Notes under the pieces: generated by a model | Seen by the model: only the letters and a program-made list of their open reading frames with translations | Databases searched by the model: none | What the model was told of the DNA's origin: nothing | Shown here: positions 51,295 through 59,485 of the stretch, piece by piece | How positions within the stretch are numbered: the stretch's first letter is position 1 | Layout of the letters: each line of letters starts with the position of its first letter | Assembly (NCBI GenBank): GCA_040905045.1 | Contig: JBBDSH010000091.1 | Location: 16,870-80,869, forward strand | Reading direction: 5' to 3' | DNA from: JBBDSH01 sp040905045 | GTDB lineage: Bacteria > Pseudomonadota > Gammaproteobacteria > Eutrophobiales > Eutrophobiaceae | Length of the DNA: 64,000 nucleotides | Made by a program: the position numbers and the translations under genes

Positions 51295-53016
51295 ATGAAA
51301 ACACTCTTAACCTACCTCATGGTATTTCCGCGGCGAAGCTTTTTCATGCTTCTCGCCCTCATTATTGCCGGGATCGTAGAAGGTCTGAGTCTGACAACAT
51401 TATTGCCGTTACTCTCAGCAGCTGTCGGTGAAACAGATGGATCCGGTGTTGGCAGGTTTATTATCGATTTCCTGGAAAATGCAGGCATTGACCCTACTAT
51501 CGCTGTTATGTTGATGATCATTGTAGGCGGCATGATCATTAAGAGCCTGATACTTCTCATTGCAAACCGGCAAGTGGGGTATACCGTTGCTCACGTAGCT
51601 ACTACACTGCGTCTGGATCTGATCAAGGCACTGCTTGCAAGCCGCTGGGAATATTATCTTCGCCAACCGGCCGGGTCACTGGTGAACTCCATCGCTACCG
51701 AAGCGTACCGCGCCGCCAACGGTTTTGAATACGGGGCCAACTTTATCGCCCTCATATTTCAAGTGATAGTCTACAGTATCGTTGCCCTGTTGATATCCTG
51801 GCAGGCGACACTGGCTTGTCTTGCCATTACTGTCATATTATTTACGGCTCTTCATGGATTAGTAAACGCTGCACGACTTGCAGGGGCCAGACAAACACGA
51901 CTTTTACGCCAACTCCTGTCCTACCTCTCGGACGTTCTGGGCTCGGTAAAGTCACTCAAGGCTATGGCCCGTGAGAATGTGGCCGACGACGTACTTCGTG
52001 ACCAGACCCGTCAACTCGAAAAAGCCCTGCGCAAAGAAGTAATGAGCCGTGAATCTCTTTATGCCCTACAGGAACCGATCATCGCCATTCTCGCGGCGAC
52101 TGGTTTGTACCTGGCACTGGAGATCTGGCAGCTTTCATTACCCGAAGTCATGGTTTTGATATTTCTCCTTGCACGTATACTTGGACAGGTTAACAAAGCC
52201 CAGCGACGATTCCAGCTTCTCACAACCCAGGAAAGCGCCTACTGGGCCCTGCGTTCAGCCGCCGAAGAAGCACACCGTTCTGCAGAACGAATACACGGCT
52301 CTGTTGTACCAACACTGACAGAGAGCATTCAACTCCGGAACGTTTGCTTTGCCTACGGCACGCAGACAGTGTTTGAAAACCTGAATCTTGAAATTCCGGC
52401 ACAATCGTTTGTTGCCGTTACCGGTCCGTCAGGTGCGGGGAAAAGCACCCTGTTGGATATCCTCTGCGGCCTGGTCGAGCCGCAAAAAGGCGAAATACTG
52501 ATCGACGGTGTTTCAATCCATGATATTGATCTTCGCCTCTGGAGACGAATGATCGGCTATGTCTCGCAGGATACCATCCTGCTCCATGACACTATTTTTA
52601 CCAATGTCGTAGTCGGGGAAAAGGACCTGACCGGGGAAGATGCTGAAAGAGCTCTCAAGGAAGCCGGAGCCTGGAGTTTCATCGAAAGCCTGCCGGAAGG
52701 TATGAATACCGTTGTTGGCGAACGGGGCGGACAGTTGTCTGGTGGCCAACGCCAGCGTATTGCTATTGCCAGGGCGCTGGCCCATAGACCGCGTTTCCTT
52801 ATCCTTGATGAACCGACCAGCGCGCTCGATCCGGACAGTGAACGACTTATATGTGAGACACTGAAAAAACTGACAGGCGATCTCACCGTAATCGCAGTAT
52901 CTCACCAGCCGGCTCTGATTAACGCAGCCGATCGTATCTATATTATTTCCGAGTGCAGTGCCAGAGAAACTTGTAAAAAATCCCTGCCGGAAGTCGATAT
53001 GGGTTTAATGATATAA
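51295..53016 (+). CDS. ABC exporter (fused TM-NBD), candidate lipid transporter
   Basis: A 573-residue half-transporter. Six membrane helices occupy about residues 12-305; the nucleotide-binding domain has Walker A TGPSGAGKSTLLDIL, signature LSGGQRQRIAIARAL and Walker B FLILDEPTSALD. The overall type is that of lipid and polysaccharide exporters such as MsbA. The start ATG at 51295 has AGGA before it, about 100 bases after serine palmitoyltransferase on the same strand. A role in flipping a sphingolipid or its precursor is suggested only by position. It ends convergently, 20 bases from the marR stop. Confidence 0.82.
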   Translation: MKTLLTYLMVFPRRSFFMLLALIIAGIVEGLSLTTLLPLLSAAVGETDGSGVGRFIIDFLENAGIDPTIAVMLMIIVGGMIIKSLILLIANRQVGYTVAHVATTLRLDLIKALLASRWEYYLRQPAGSLVNSIATEAYRAANGFEYGANFIALIFQVIVYSIVALLISWQATLACLAITVILFTALHGLVNAARLAGARQTRLLRQLLSYLSDVLGSVKSLKAMARENVADDVLRDQTRQLEKALRKEVMSRESLYALQEPIIAILAATGLYLALEIWQLSLPEVMVLIFLLARILGQVNKAQRRFQLLTTQESAYWALRSAAEEAHRSAERIHGSVVPTLTESIQLRNVCFAYGTQTVFENLNLEIPAQSFVAVTGPSGAGKSTLLDILCGLVEPQKGEILIDGVSIHDIDLRLWRRMIGYVSQDTILLHDTIFTNVVVGEKDLTGEDAERALKEAGAWSFIESLPEGMNTVVGERGGQLSGGQRQRIAIARALAHRPRFLILDEPTSALDPDSERLICETLKKLTGDLTVIAVSHQPALINAADRIYIISECSARETCKKSLPEVDMGLMI

Positions 53017-53035
53017 AAACCGTTTCTTGCAGGGT

Positions 53036-53494
53036 TTATTCAGCCAGTTTTTGCAGCAAACGGGACAAGGTGGCTGCTTCCGATTTCGTCAGCCTTGAAT
53101 CTATCAATTCATTCACTTCATTAACCATGGCCGGATAACTCTTCCTGAATATCCTTTCCCCGGCCCGGGTAAGATAAACATTGACTACCCGATGCGATTC
53201 CCGGGATCGCTCCCGCTTAACCAGCTTCTTCTTCTCCAGCGCTGAAACAGTATAGGTGGCATTGGGTGGCGAAAAAAAGCAGGCTTCGGCAAGCTCGTTC
53301 ATGGACAGCGGCCCGTGTATTCCCAAAGTGTCGATCATTGCCATTTCCGAGCCACGCAAATCGAACTCACCCGCTACCTGCGAGGCCAGGGCATAGAATT
53401 GGTGACGAATACGCATGACGCTGCGAAAGATGGATCTACATTTCTTCTCATCGCGTCTGCTTAATCCGGTTTCAGCTTTAACAAAAGTAACCAC
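53036..53494 (-). CDS. MarR-family transcriptional regulator
   Basis: A 152-residue winged-helix regulator: helical dimerisation N-terminus (SIFRSVMRIRHQFYALASQV), DNA-binding core MNELAEACFFSPPNATYTVS followed by the wing EKKKLVKRERSRESHRVVNV. Start is GTG at 53494 with AAGGAG upstream. It is divergent from the phenol hydroxylase gene and probably represses the aromatic-degradation operon, released by an aromatic ligand, as is usual for MarR proteins beside degradative genes. A fitting palindrome lies at 53830-53848. Confidence 0.88.
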   Translation of the reverse strand: MVTFVKAETGLSRRDEKKCRSIFRSVMRIRHQFYALASQVAGEFDLRGSEMAMIDTLGIHGPLSMNELAEACFFSPPNATYTVSALEKKKLVKRERSRESHRVVNVYLTRAGERIFRKSYPAMVNEVNELIDSRLTKSEAATLSRLLQKLAE

Positions 53495-53855
53495 GATTCG
53501 TCTCCTTTATCGATTCCATTGCCGGTCATCCGGATAGAGTTTTGTAATTGTGCAGCGCAAGACATTCATGCCGGGGAAGAATATGGCACTTGCGGGATAA
53601 CATCAAGAAAACGCCGGCCGTCGCATTTCCCGGCCTGAACCGGGACCATTCCTGTCACATCCACCATGGATAACCGCGGGACCAATCCAGAAATGGTACG
53701 GGAAGCTGAAATACCTCGACCCGACCTGCTTTTCCGTCCTCATGCAAAGAATACAGCCTGATTCAGGGCATTTGGTTGAAAAGTTGAACGAGAGCCCCTT
53801 GCATTTACCCGCATTATCTTCTAACTTAAATATTAAATTATTTAATATCACAGTC
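53495..53855. other. Divergent control region between marR and the aromatic operon
   Basis: This 361-base gap separates the MarR gene and the hydroxylase gene. No gene is supported. The last 40 bases are strikingly AT-rich compared with the surroundings and contain the palindrome at 53830-53848. An open frame beginning at 53742 joins the hydroxylase gene in frame but starts far upstream of the flavin-binding strand and is not favoured. Confidence 0.5.
53830..53848. promoter_or_regulatory. Perfect 19-base palindrome, candidate MarR operator
   Basis: ATATTAAAT and ATTTAATAT are perfect inverted 9-base arms separated by one T. It ends seven bases before the ATG of the phenol hydroxylase gene, where a ribosome site would be expected, so bound protein would block both the promoter and early transcript. 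The size and AT-rich form fit known MarR-family operators. Which protein binds is inferred from the adjacent marR gene. Confidence 0.65.
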
Positions 53856-55691
53856 ATGAACCGAAACAACATCCCCGAGACAGAGGTTCTCATCATCGGC
53901 ACGGGCCCCGCGGGAGCCGCCTCTGCGGCCCTGCTCTCCGGTTACGGTGTCAATAACATTGTCATCAACAAGTGGAGTTGGACGGCACGCACACCGCGCG
54001 CTCACATCACCAATCAGCGGACGATGGAAATCCTTCGCGATCTGGGGCTGGAGGAGGAAGCCAAGAACCTGGCCACGCCCAATGATCTCATGGGCGAGAA
54101 TCCTTTCTGTACCAGCCTCGCAGGACAGGAGCTGGGCCGTGTCAATACCTGGGGCACGCACCCGTTACGCCGGGCGGATTATGAGTTGGCGAGCCCTTCC
54201 ATGATCTGTGATTTACCGCAAAATCTGCTTGAGCCGCTATTGTTGAGGTCGGCGGGCCCGCGCCGATCCAGCATCCGCTTCAATACCGAATATCTGAATC
54301 ATGTCCAGGATCAGAACGGCGTCACCGTTACTCTTCTGGACCGGCTCAACGGGCAAACCTATGATGTCCGGGCCAAATACCTGATCGGCGCCGATGGAGC
54401 CAATTCAAAAGTCGTCGAGGATCTCGGTCTGCCTCTGGAAGGAAAGATGGGGATCTCCGGTTCCATGAACATCGTTTTTGAAGCCGACCTGTCCGAATAC
54501 GTCGCCCACCGGCCCAGTGTCCTGTACTGGATTGTGCAGCCCGGTTCCAACGTAGGCGGTCTGGGCATTGCCGTCATCCGCATGGTCCGTCCCTGGTACA
54601 AGTGGTTGGTGGTTTACGGCTATGAGGTGGAGGACGGGCCTCCCGAACTGACCGAGGAAACCGCCACTCATATCGTTCACAGTCTTATAGGCAACCGTAA
54701 TATTCCCGTCAAGATTGAATCTACTTCCACATGGACGGTCAACGATGTCCACGCAAAACAATTATCCAGAGGGCGGGTATTCTGCATGGGCGACGCCGTG
54801 CACCGGCACCCGCCGCTGAACGGTCTGGGCTCCAACGCCTCCATCCAGGATGCCTTCAATCTGTGCTGGAAACTGGCCCATGTCCTCGACGGCAAGGCGC
54901 ATCCGGACATGCTCGAGTCCTACAATGAAGAACGCGCGCCGGTTGCAGCCCAGGTCGTAAAAAGAGCCAACAAGAGTCTCGATGATCTGCCGCCGATCTA
55001 CGCCGCCCTGGGCTTCTTCGATGAACAGGACCCGGGAGAAATACAGAAAAACATCGCCGAACTGTGCGAATCGACACCGGCGGCCGCGGAACGACGCCAG
55101 GCCCTGCGCGATGCGCTGGACAACACTCATTACGTCTACAACGCCCACGGCGTGGAAATGAATCAGCGTTATGACTCCAGGGCCGTCGCTACCGACGGCA
55201 CGGCGGAACCGCACTATCTCCGCGATGCGGAACTCTACCATCAGGCCAGCAGCCGCCCCGGAGCCAATCTGCCCCACGCCTGGTTGACCGAAAACGGCCA
55301 CCGTGTTTCGACGCTGGATCTGTGCGGCCGCGGCAAATTCACCCTGCTCACCGGTCTCGGCGGCGAAGCCTGGCTGGATGCCGCTCGTACCGTGGAAAAG
55401 GAACTGGGCCTGGAAATCCGGACGCATGTCATCGGTTTCGGCCGGCAGTACGAGGATCCTTACGGGGATTTCGCCCGCCTGAGCGAGATATCGGAAACGG
55501 GAGCGCTTGTAATCCGACCGGATCTGTTCGTGGGCTGGCGCGCGCAGGCGGTCAGCGACAATGCCACTGCGGATCTGCGTGCCGCGATGAGCCGGATCCT
55601 GGGACGTGAAAATGGAGATCCATTAACGGACTTACATACCCGAAACCGTAAAGCGGACTCCATCAAAGACCACTGGATGTCACAAACCTGA
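53856..55691 (+). CDS. FAD-dependent phenol/chlorophenol hydroxylase (TfdB-like)
   Basis: Hydroxylates a (chloro)phenol to the matching catechol with NADPH and O2. It has 611 residues, as in TfdB-type enzymes. FAD motifs: VLIIGTGPAGAASAALLSGY (beta-alpha-beta), the DG motif YLIGADGANSKVVEDLG and the GD motif VFCMGDAVHRHPPLNGLGSN. The C-terminal thioredoxin-like domain typical of this group follows (about 450-600). The ATG at 53856 places the flavin-binding strand at the N-terminus. It leads a six-gene operon for ring cleavage. Other aryl substrates (salicylate- or resorcinol-like) are possible. Confidence 0.85.
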   Translation: MNRNNIPETEVLIIGTGPAGAASAALLSGYGVNNIVINKWSWTARTPRAHITNQRTMEILRDLGLEEEAKNLATPNDLMGENPFCTSLAGQELGRVNTWGTHPLRRADYELASPSMICDLPQNLLEPLLLRSAGPRRSSIRFNTEYLNHVQDQNGVTVTLLDRLNGQTYDVRAKYLIGADGANSKVVEDLGLPLEGKMGISGSMNIVFEADLSEYVAHRPSVLYWIVQPGSNVGGLGIAVIRMVRPWYKWLVVYGYEVEDGPPELTEETATHIVHSLIGNRNIPVKIESTSTWTVNDVHAKQLSRGRVFCMGDAVHRHPPLNGLGSNASIQDAFNLCWKLAHVLDGKAHPDMLESYNEERAPVAAQVVKRANKSLDDLPPIYAALGFFDEQDPGEIQKNIAELCESTPAAAERRQALRDALDNTHYVYNAHGVEMNQRYDSRAVATDGTAEPHYLRDAELYHQASSRPGANLPHAWLTENGHRVSTLDLCGRGKFTLLTGLGGEAWLDAARTVEKELGLEIRTHVIGFGRQYEDPYGDFARLSEISETGALVIRPDLFVGWRAQAVSDNATADLRAAMSRILGRENGDPLTDLHTRNRKADSIKDHWMSQT

Positions 55692-55716
55692 CAACCCAAT
55701 TACAAAGGTGACCGAT

Positions 55717-56463
55717 ATGAATACACGAGTAAAAACCGTTGTCGACGATATCATCAAGGCGGTACAGGACGTCCTGATAAAACACGATGTAACCTTCGAA
55801 GAATACCGTGCGGGCTTTTATTATTTAATCGATGCGGCGGAAAAGCACGAAATACCCCTGATGCTGGACATGTTTTTCAACCAGACCATATGTGATATAG
55901 AAATGAAATCCCGGCAGGGCAGCCGTTCCAGTGTGGAAGGCCCCTATTTCCTTGAAGGCGCACCCGAAATCACGGACCAAATCAAGGTCGGCGACAAGGC
56001 CGAACCGCTGCTGATCCGCGCCGAAGTCAAGGATATTCACGGTAATCCCGTACCCGATGTCCTGGTTGATCTCTGGTGGTCGGATCCGGACGGCTACTAC
56101 AGCGGCTACACCGACGATCTGCCCATCGAGTATTATCGGGGCAAGATCAAAACCGATGATCAGGGCCGGATATCGGTCATGGGTTCGGTGCCCGAGGCAT
56201 ATCCCATGACGCAGGAACGTCACGGGCCGGTGGGCAATCTCATCGAGATGCTGGGCGGCCAGGGCATGCGCCCCAAGCACGTCCATCAGAAATACCGCAA
56301 GGAAGGCTACAAGACGCTGACAACACAAACCTATTTTCGCGGCGAGAACTACCTCGATGACGATCCCGTCAAGGCGGTGTTCGATGAACTCTGCCTTGAC
56401 CTGAAAGAAGAGAATGGCGTCAAGGTCCTGGATCTTGATATCGTGCTCGACCCGGCTGACTGA
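55717..56463 (+). CDS. Intradiol ring-cleavage dioxygenase ((chloro)catechol 1,2-dioxygenase type)
   Basis: Cleaves a catechol between the hydroxyls to a cis,cis-muconate, using Fe(III). It has 248 residues. The two Tyr ligands fit Tyr128 (DGYYSGYTD) and Tyr162 (PEAYPM), and the His ligands His188 and His190 (MRPKHVHQKY). The N-terminal helical linker domain of the catechol dioxygenase family is present. Start ATG at 55717, preceded by AAAGGTGA; an in-frame GTG nine bases earlier is less likely. Because a muconate cycloisomerase is in the operon, a catechol or chlorocatechol is a better substrate guess than hydroxyquinol. Confidence 0.88.
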   Translation: MNTRVKTVVDDIIKAVQDVLIKHDVTFEEYRAGFYYLIDAAEKHEIPLMLDMFFNQTICDIEMKSRQGSRSSVEGPYFLEGAPEITDQIKVGDKAEPLLIRAEVKDIHGNPVPDVLVDLWWSDPDGYYSGYTDDLPIEYYRGKIKTDDQGRISVMGSVPEAYPMTQERHGPVGNLIEMLGGQGMRPKHVHQKYRKEGYKTLTTQTYFRGENYLDDDPVKAVFDELCLDLKEENGVKVLDLDIVLDPAD

Positions 56464-56480
56464 ACCAGGAGGAGTAAAGT

Positions 56481-57194
56481 ATGTGTCATCCAGACCGAAG
56501 CGGCAGATTCCCGGCGCCTGGTACTTACCGGATTAAACAGGCGGACAATCTCAAGTATTGGGAATATCGCCCTGCCGACGGGGAAGGTTCCGGGAAACGC
56601 GTGGCAATCATCACGGATATCTACGGCTGCAATGACTTCTACCAGAGCTTCGCCACATTCCTGGTCGGGCGCGGCTGGACCGTCATGCTTATTGACCTGT
56701 TCAGCGATCTGGGCGAGCTGCCGGAGGTAACGCGCGAGGCGGCCTTCGAGCGGCGCCACAAACTCCGCGACGGCGAAGTCTGCGGCAATATCCAGCGGTT
56801 TCTGGCCAACCAGAACGTGGACGCCGTCATCGGCTTCTGCCTCGGCGGCAACTACATCTTCGAACTGGCCCGAAGAAACGTCGATGCCCGCCTGGTGGCG
56901 TTTTATCCCTTTCCCGCCGGCCTGCCCAACCAGGATGAACTGACACCGGCCTTCGAGTATCTGGAATCCCTGGAAGCCCCCGTGACTGTGCTGGCCGGCG
57001 CCCAGGATGACAGTGCCGGCCGGGAAAACATGGCCCGTCTCGCCGAAATGGCAAAGAGCGTTCCTGTCCTGGACGTCAGGGTGTATGAGGGCTCGGGACA
57101 CGGATTCCTGGCACAGCTGGACAGCGAGGATGAACAATTGAAAAAGAACGCTGAGGACGCCCTGGATGTGTGTCTGCGTGCAATAGAAGAATAA
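56481..57194 (+). CDS. Dienelactone hydrolase
   Basis: Opens dienelactone (4-carboxymethylenebut-2-en-4-olide) to maleylacetate. It is an alpha/beta-hydrolase of 237 residues. The catalytic Cys is residue 120 in VIGFCLGGNY, the Asp is 176 or 177 in LAGAQDDSAG and the His is 207 in GSGHGFL, in line with the known Cys-Asp-His triad of the family. The start has a strong ribosome site (AGGAGG). It sits between the ring-cleavage dioxygenase and maleylacetate reductase genes, matching the order of reactions. Confidence 0.9.
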   Translation: MCHPDRSGRFPAPGTYRIKQADNLKYWEYRPADGEGSGKRVAIITDIYGCNDFYQSFATFLVGRGWTVMLIDLFSDLGELPEVTREAAFERRHKLRDGEVCGNIQRFLANQNVDAVIGFCLGGNYIFELARRNVDARLVAFYPFPAGLPNQDELTPAFEYLESLEAPVTVLAGAQDDSAGRENMARLAEMAKSVPVLDVRVYEGSGHGFLAQLDSEDEQLKKNAEDALDVCLRAIEE

Positions 57195-57199
57195 CCGCC

Positions 57200-58258
57200 A
57201 TGTTTACCTTCACCTACGAACAGCTGCCGGGACGCGTGGTCTTCGGTCCGGGCAAACTGGCGAGCATTAATGACGAGATCGAACGTCTCGGCGGCAACCG
57301 CATTCTCGTGGTCACCACCCCGGAACAGCAGGAACAGGGCGAGCAGCTTCGCGCCCTGATCAAAGACCGGTTCACCACGGCTTTCAACCGGGCCGCCATG
57401 CACGTTCCGGTCGAGATCGCGAACGAAGCCCGGGAAGCGGCCCAGGAAGCCGGCATCGATTGCGTGATTTCCATCGGCGGGGGTTCAACCACCGGTCTCG
57501 CCAAGGCGTTGCGGCTGCATCTGGATCTGGAACATATCGCTATCCCCACCACCTATGCCGGTTCGGAGATGACGCCGGTGTGGGGATTGACGGAAGACGG
57601 CATCAAGACCACCGGCCGCGATCTGCGGGTATTGCCGTCCACCGTGATCTACGATGTCGATCTGACCCTGTCCCTGCCGCCGGCCATCGCCGGTCCCAGC
57701 GGCATCAACGCCATCGCCCATTGCGTGGAGGCGCTGTATTCGCCCAACGCCAATCCGGTCACCAGTCTGATTGCCGAGGAAGGCATCCGCGCCCTCAGCC
57801 GTAACCTGCCGCAGGTTATCAATGAGCTGGACAACCGGGAAGCGCGCGCCCAGACCCAGTACGGCGCCTGGCTGGCGGCCTGCGCCATGGCCGCGGTGGG
57901 TATGGCGCTGCATCACAAGCTCTGCCATACCCTGGGCGGCAGTTTCGGTCTTCCCCATGCCGAAACGCATACCATTATCCTGCCCTACGCCACGCGTTAT
58001 AACGCGGAGGCGGCGCCGGAGGCCATGGCCCGTATCCGCCGTGCCATGAACACCGACGACGCCGCGGGCGGTCTGTACGACCTCAACCGGGCCATTGGCG
58101 CCAGCGTGGCTTTGCGGGATCTGGGCTTTCAAGAGAAGGATATCGACAGGGCGGCGGAACTGGCGACACAGAAGGCCTACCCCAATCCGGCACCAATCAC
58201 TTATGAAGGCATCCGTGCCCTGTTAAAAGACGCCTGGGAAGGCACAAGACCGTCCTGA
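57200..58258 (+). CDS. Maleylacetate reductase
   Basis: Reduces maleylacetate (or chloromaleylacetate) to 3-oxoadipate with NAD(P)H. It is a member of the iron-containing alcohol dehydrogenase family with 352 residues, the normal length. Visible are the nucleotide-binding ISIGGGSTTGLAKALRLHL, the family region IAIPTTYAGSEMTPVWGLTE and the His-rich ALHHKLCHTLGGSFGLPHAETH. The ATG at 57200 follows the dienelactone hydrolase stop by five bases; a longer frame from 57170 overlaps that gene. Confidence 0.92.
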   Translation: MFTFTYEQLPGRVVFGPGKLASINDEIERLGGNRILVVTTPEQQEQGEQLRALIKDRFTTAFNRAAMHVPVEIANEAREAAQEAGIDCVISIGGGSTTGLAKALRLHLDLEHIAIPTTYAGSEMTPVWGLTEDGIKTTGRDLRVLPSTVIYDVDLTLSLPPAIAGPSGINAIAHCVEALYSPNANPVTSLIAEEGIRALSRNLPQVINELDNREARAQTQYGAWLAACAMAAVGMALHHKLCHTLGGSFGLPHAETHTIILPYATRYNAEAAPEAMARIRRAMNTDDAAGGLYDLNRAIGASVALRDLGFQEKDIDRAAELATQKAYPNPAPITYEGIRALLKDAWEGTRPS

Positions 58259-58317
58259 AGCCGGTTCACATTCAGGCCCGGCGAATACCAGCATGTCTCC
58301 ATGCAGAGGTTGATAAA

Positions 58318-59439
58318 GTGACACAGGAAATCATCGAGAAAGTGGAAACGCAGATCGTGGACCTGCCCATCAAGCGGGTACACAATTTCTCCGCCACCAG
58401 TATCTCGACCAAGTCCTTTCTTCTGGTGCGCGTTCATAGCAAAAACGGCGTGACCGGCATCGGCGAGGCGACGACGCCCGGCGGGCCCTGGTGGGCGGGC
58501 GAGGCGATTGAATCCATCAAGGTCATGATCGACAGGTATTTCGCTCCGGCCCTGATCGGTGAGAATGCCATGCACATCAGCCGCATCATGGAAGCCCTGG
58601 ATCGCATTGCTGTGCGAAATTACTTTGCCAAGGCGGCACTGGAAATGGCGCTGCTGGACATCAAGGGCCGGGTTCTCGGTGTTCCCGTTTATGAACTCTT
58701 CGGCGGACTTTACCGCGATTCCATCGAGTTCTGCTGGGCCCTGGCCCAGGGGGAACCCGAGGCGGACGTACAGGAAGCGGAACAGATGATGGAAAAGAAC
58801 CTGACCCGGCACTTCAAGGTGAAGATGGGCTACAAGTCAGCGGAGGACGATGTCCATTACCTGGGAGAGTTGTGCCGAAAGCTCAATGATCGGGCAACCG
58901 TACGCGGCGATCTCAACGCCGCCTGGGATGAAACCGTCGCGAGAAAATACCTGCCGGTACTGGAACAGCAGGGCATGCACCTGATCGAACAGCCGCTGCA
59001 GACCTGGAACCGGGCCGGCCTGGCCCGACTGCGCCGCGCTGTGACCATGCCCATCCTGGCCGATGAATCGCTACAGACACTGCAGGACGCGAAGGAACTG
59101 GTGGACCTGGCGGCCGTGGACGCCGTCTCCCTGAAACCCCTGAAGTCGGGCGGCCTAATGGCCTGCCAGCGGATCATCGCCGTGGCCGACGCGGCCGGCA
59201 TCGCCTGTTACGGCGGTACGTTCCTGGAAACCTCTGTGGGTACCGCCTCTTTCCTGCATTTAATCGCGGCGACGCCACAACTGGATTACGGGAACGAGCT
59301 GGTGGGGCCCATCTGGCTGGCCGACGACATTGTGCAGGAACCGGTCGAATACCGGGACCACCGGATATGGATCAAACACGGTCCAGGCCTGGGTATCGAA
59401 CTGGATGAAGACAAGGTTCGGCATTACACGAGGGAATAA
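58318..59439 (+). CDS. Muconate/chloromuconate cycloisomerase
   Basis: Lactonises cis,cis-muconate or its chloro-derivative; enolase superfamily, 373 residues. Counting from the GTG start at 58318, every key residue falls at the numbering used for the Pseudomonas enzyme: Lys167 and Lys169 (HFKVKMG), Asp198 (GDLNAAW), Glu224 (LIEQPL), Asp249 (ILADESL), Lys273 (VSLKPLKSGG) and Glu327 (YGNELVG). The spacing of all seven supports both the assignment and the start codon. Whether it handles chlorinated substrate cannot be told from these residues. It is co-transcribed with the other ring-cleavage genes. Confidence 0.92.
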   Translation: MTQEIIEKVETQIVDLPIKRVHNFSATSISTKSFLLVRVHSKNGVTGIGEATTPGGPWWAGEAIESIKVMIDRYFAPALIGENAMHISRIMEALDRIAVRNYFAKAALEMALLDIKGRVLGVPVYELFGGLYRDSIEFCWALAQGEPEADVQEAEQMMEKNLTRHFKVKMGYKSAEDDVHYLGELCRKLNDRATVRGDLNAAWDETVARKYLPVLEQQGMHLIEQPLQTWNRAGLARLRRAVTMPILADESLQTLQDAKELVDLAAVDAVSLKPLKSGGLMACQRIIAVADAAGIACYGGTFLETSVGTASFLHLIAATPQLDYGNELVGPIWLADDIVQEPVEYRDHRIWIKHGPGLGIELDEDKVRHYTRE

Positions 59440-59485
59440 TCCCCTCCCTTTGGCATGGATTTGAACGGCGTCATTTGGAGCAGAG

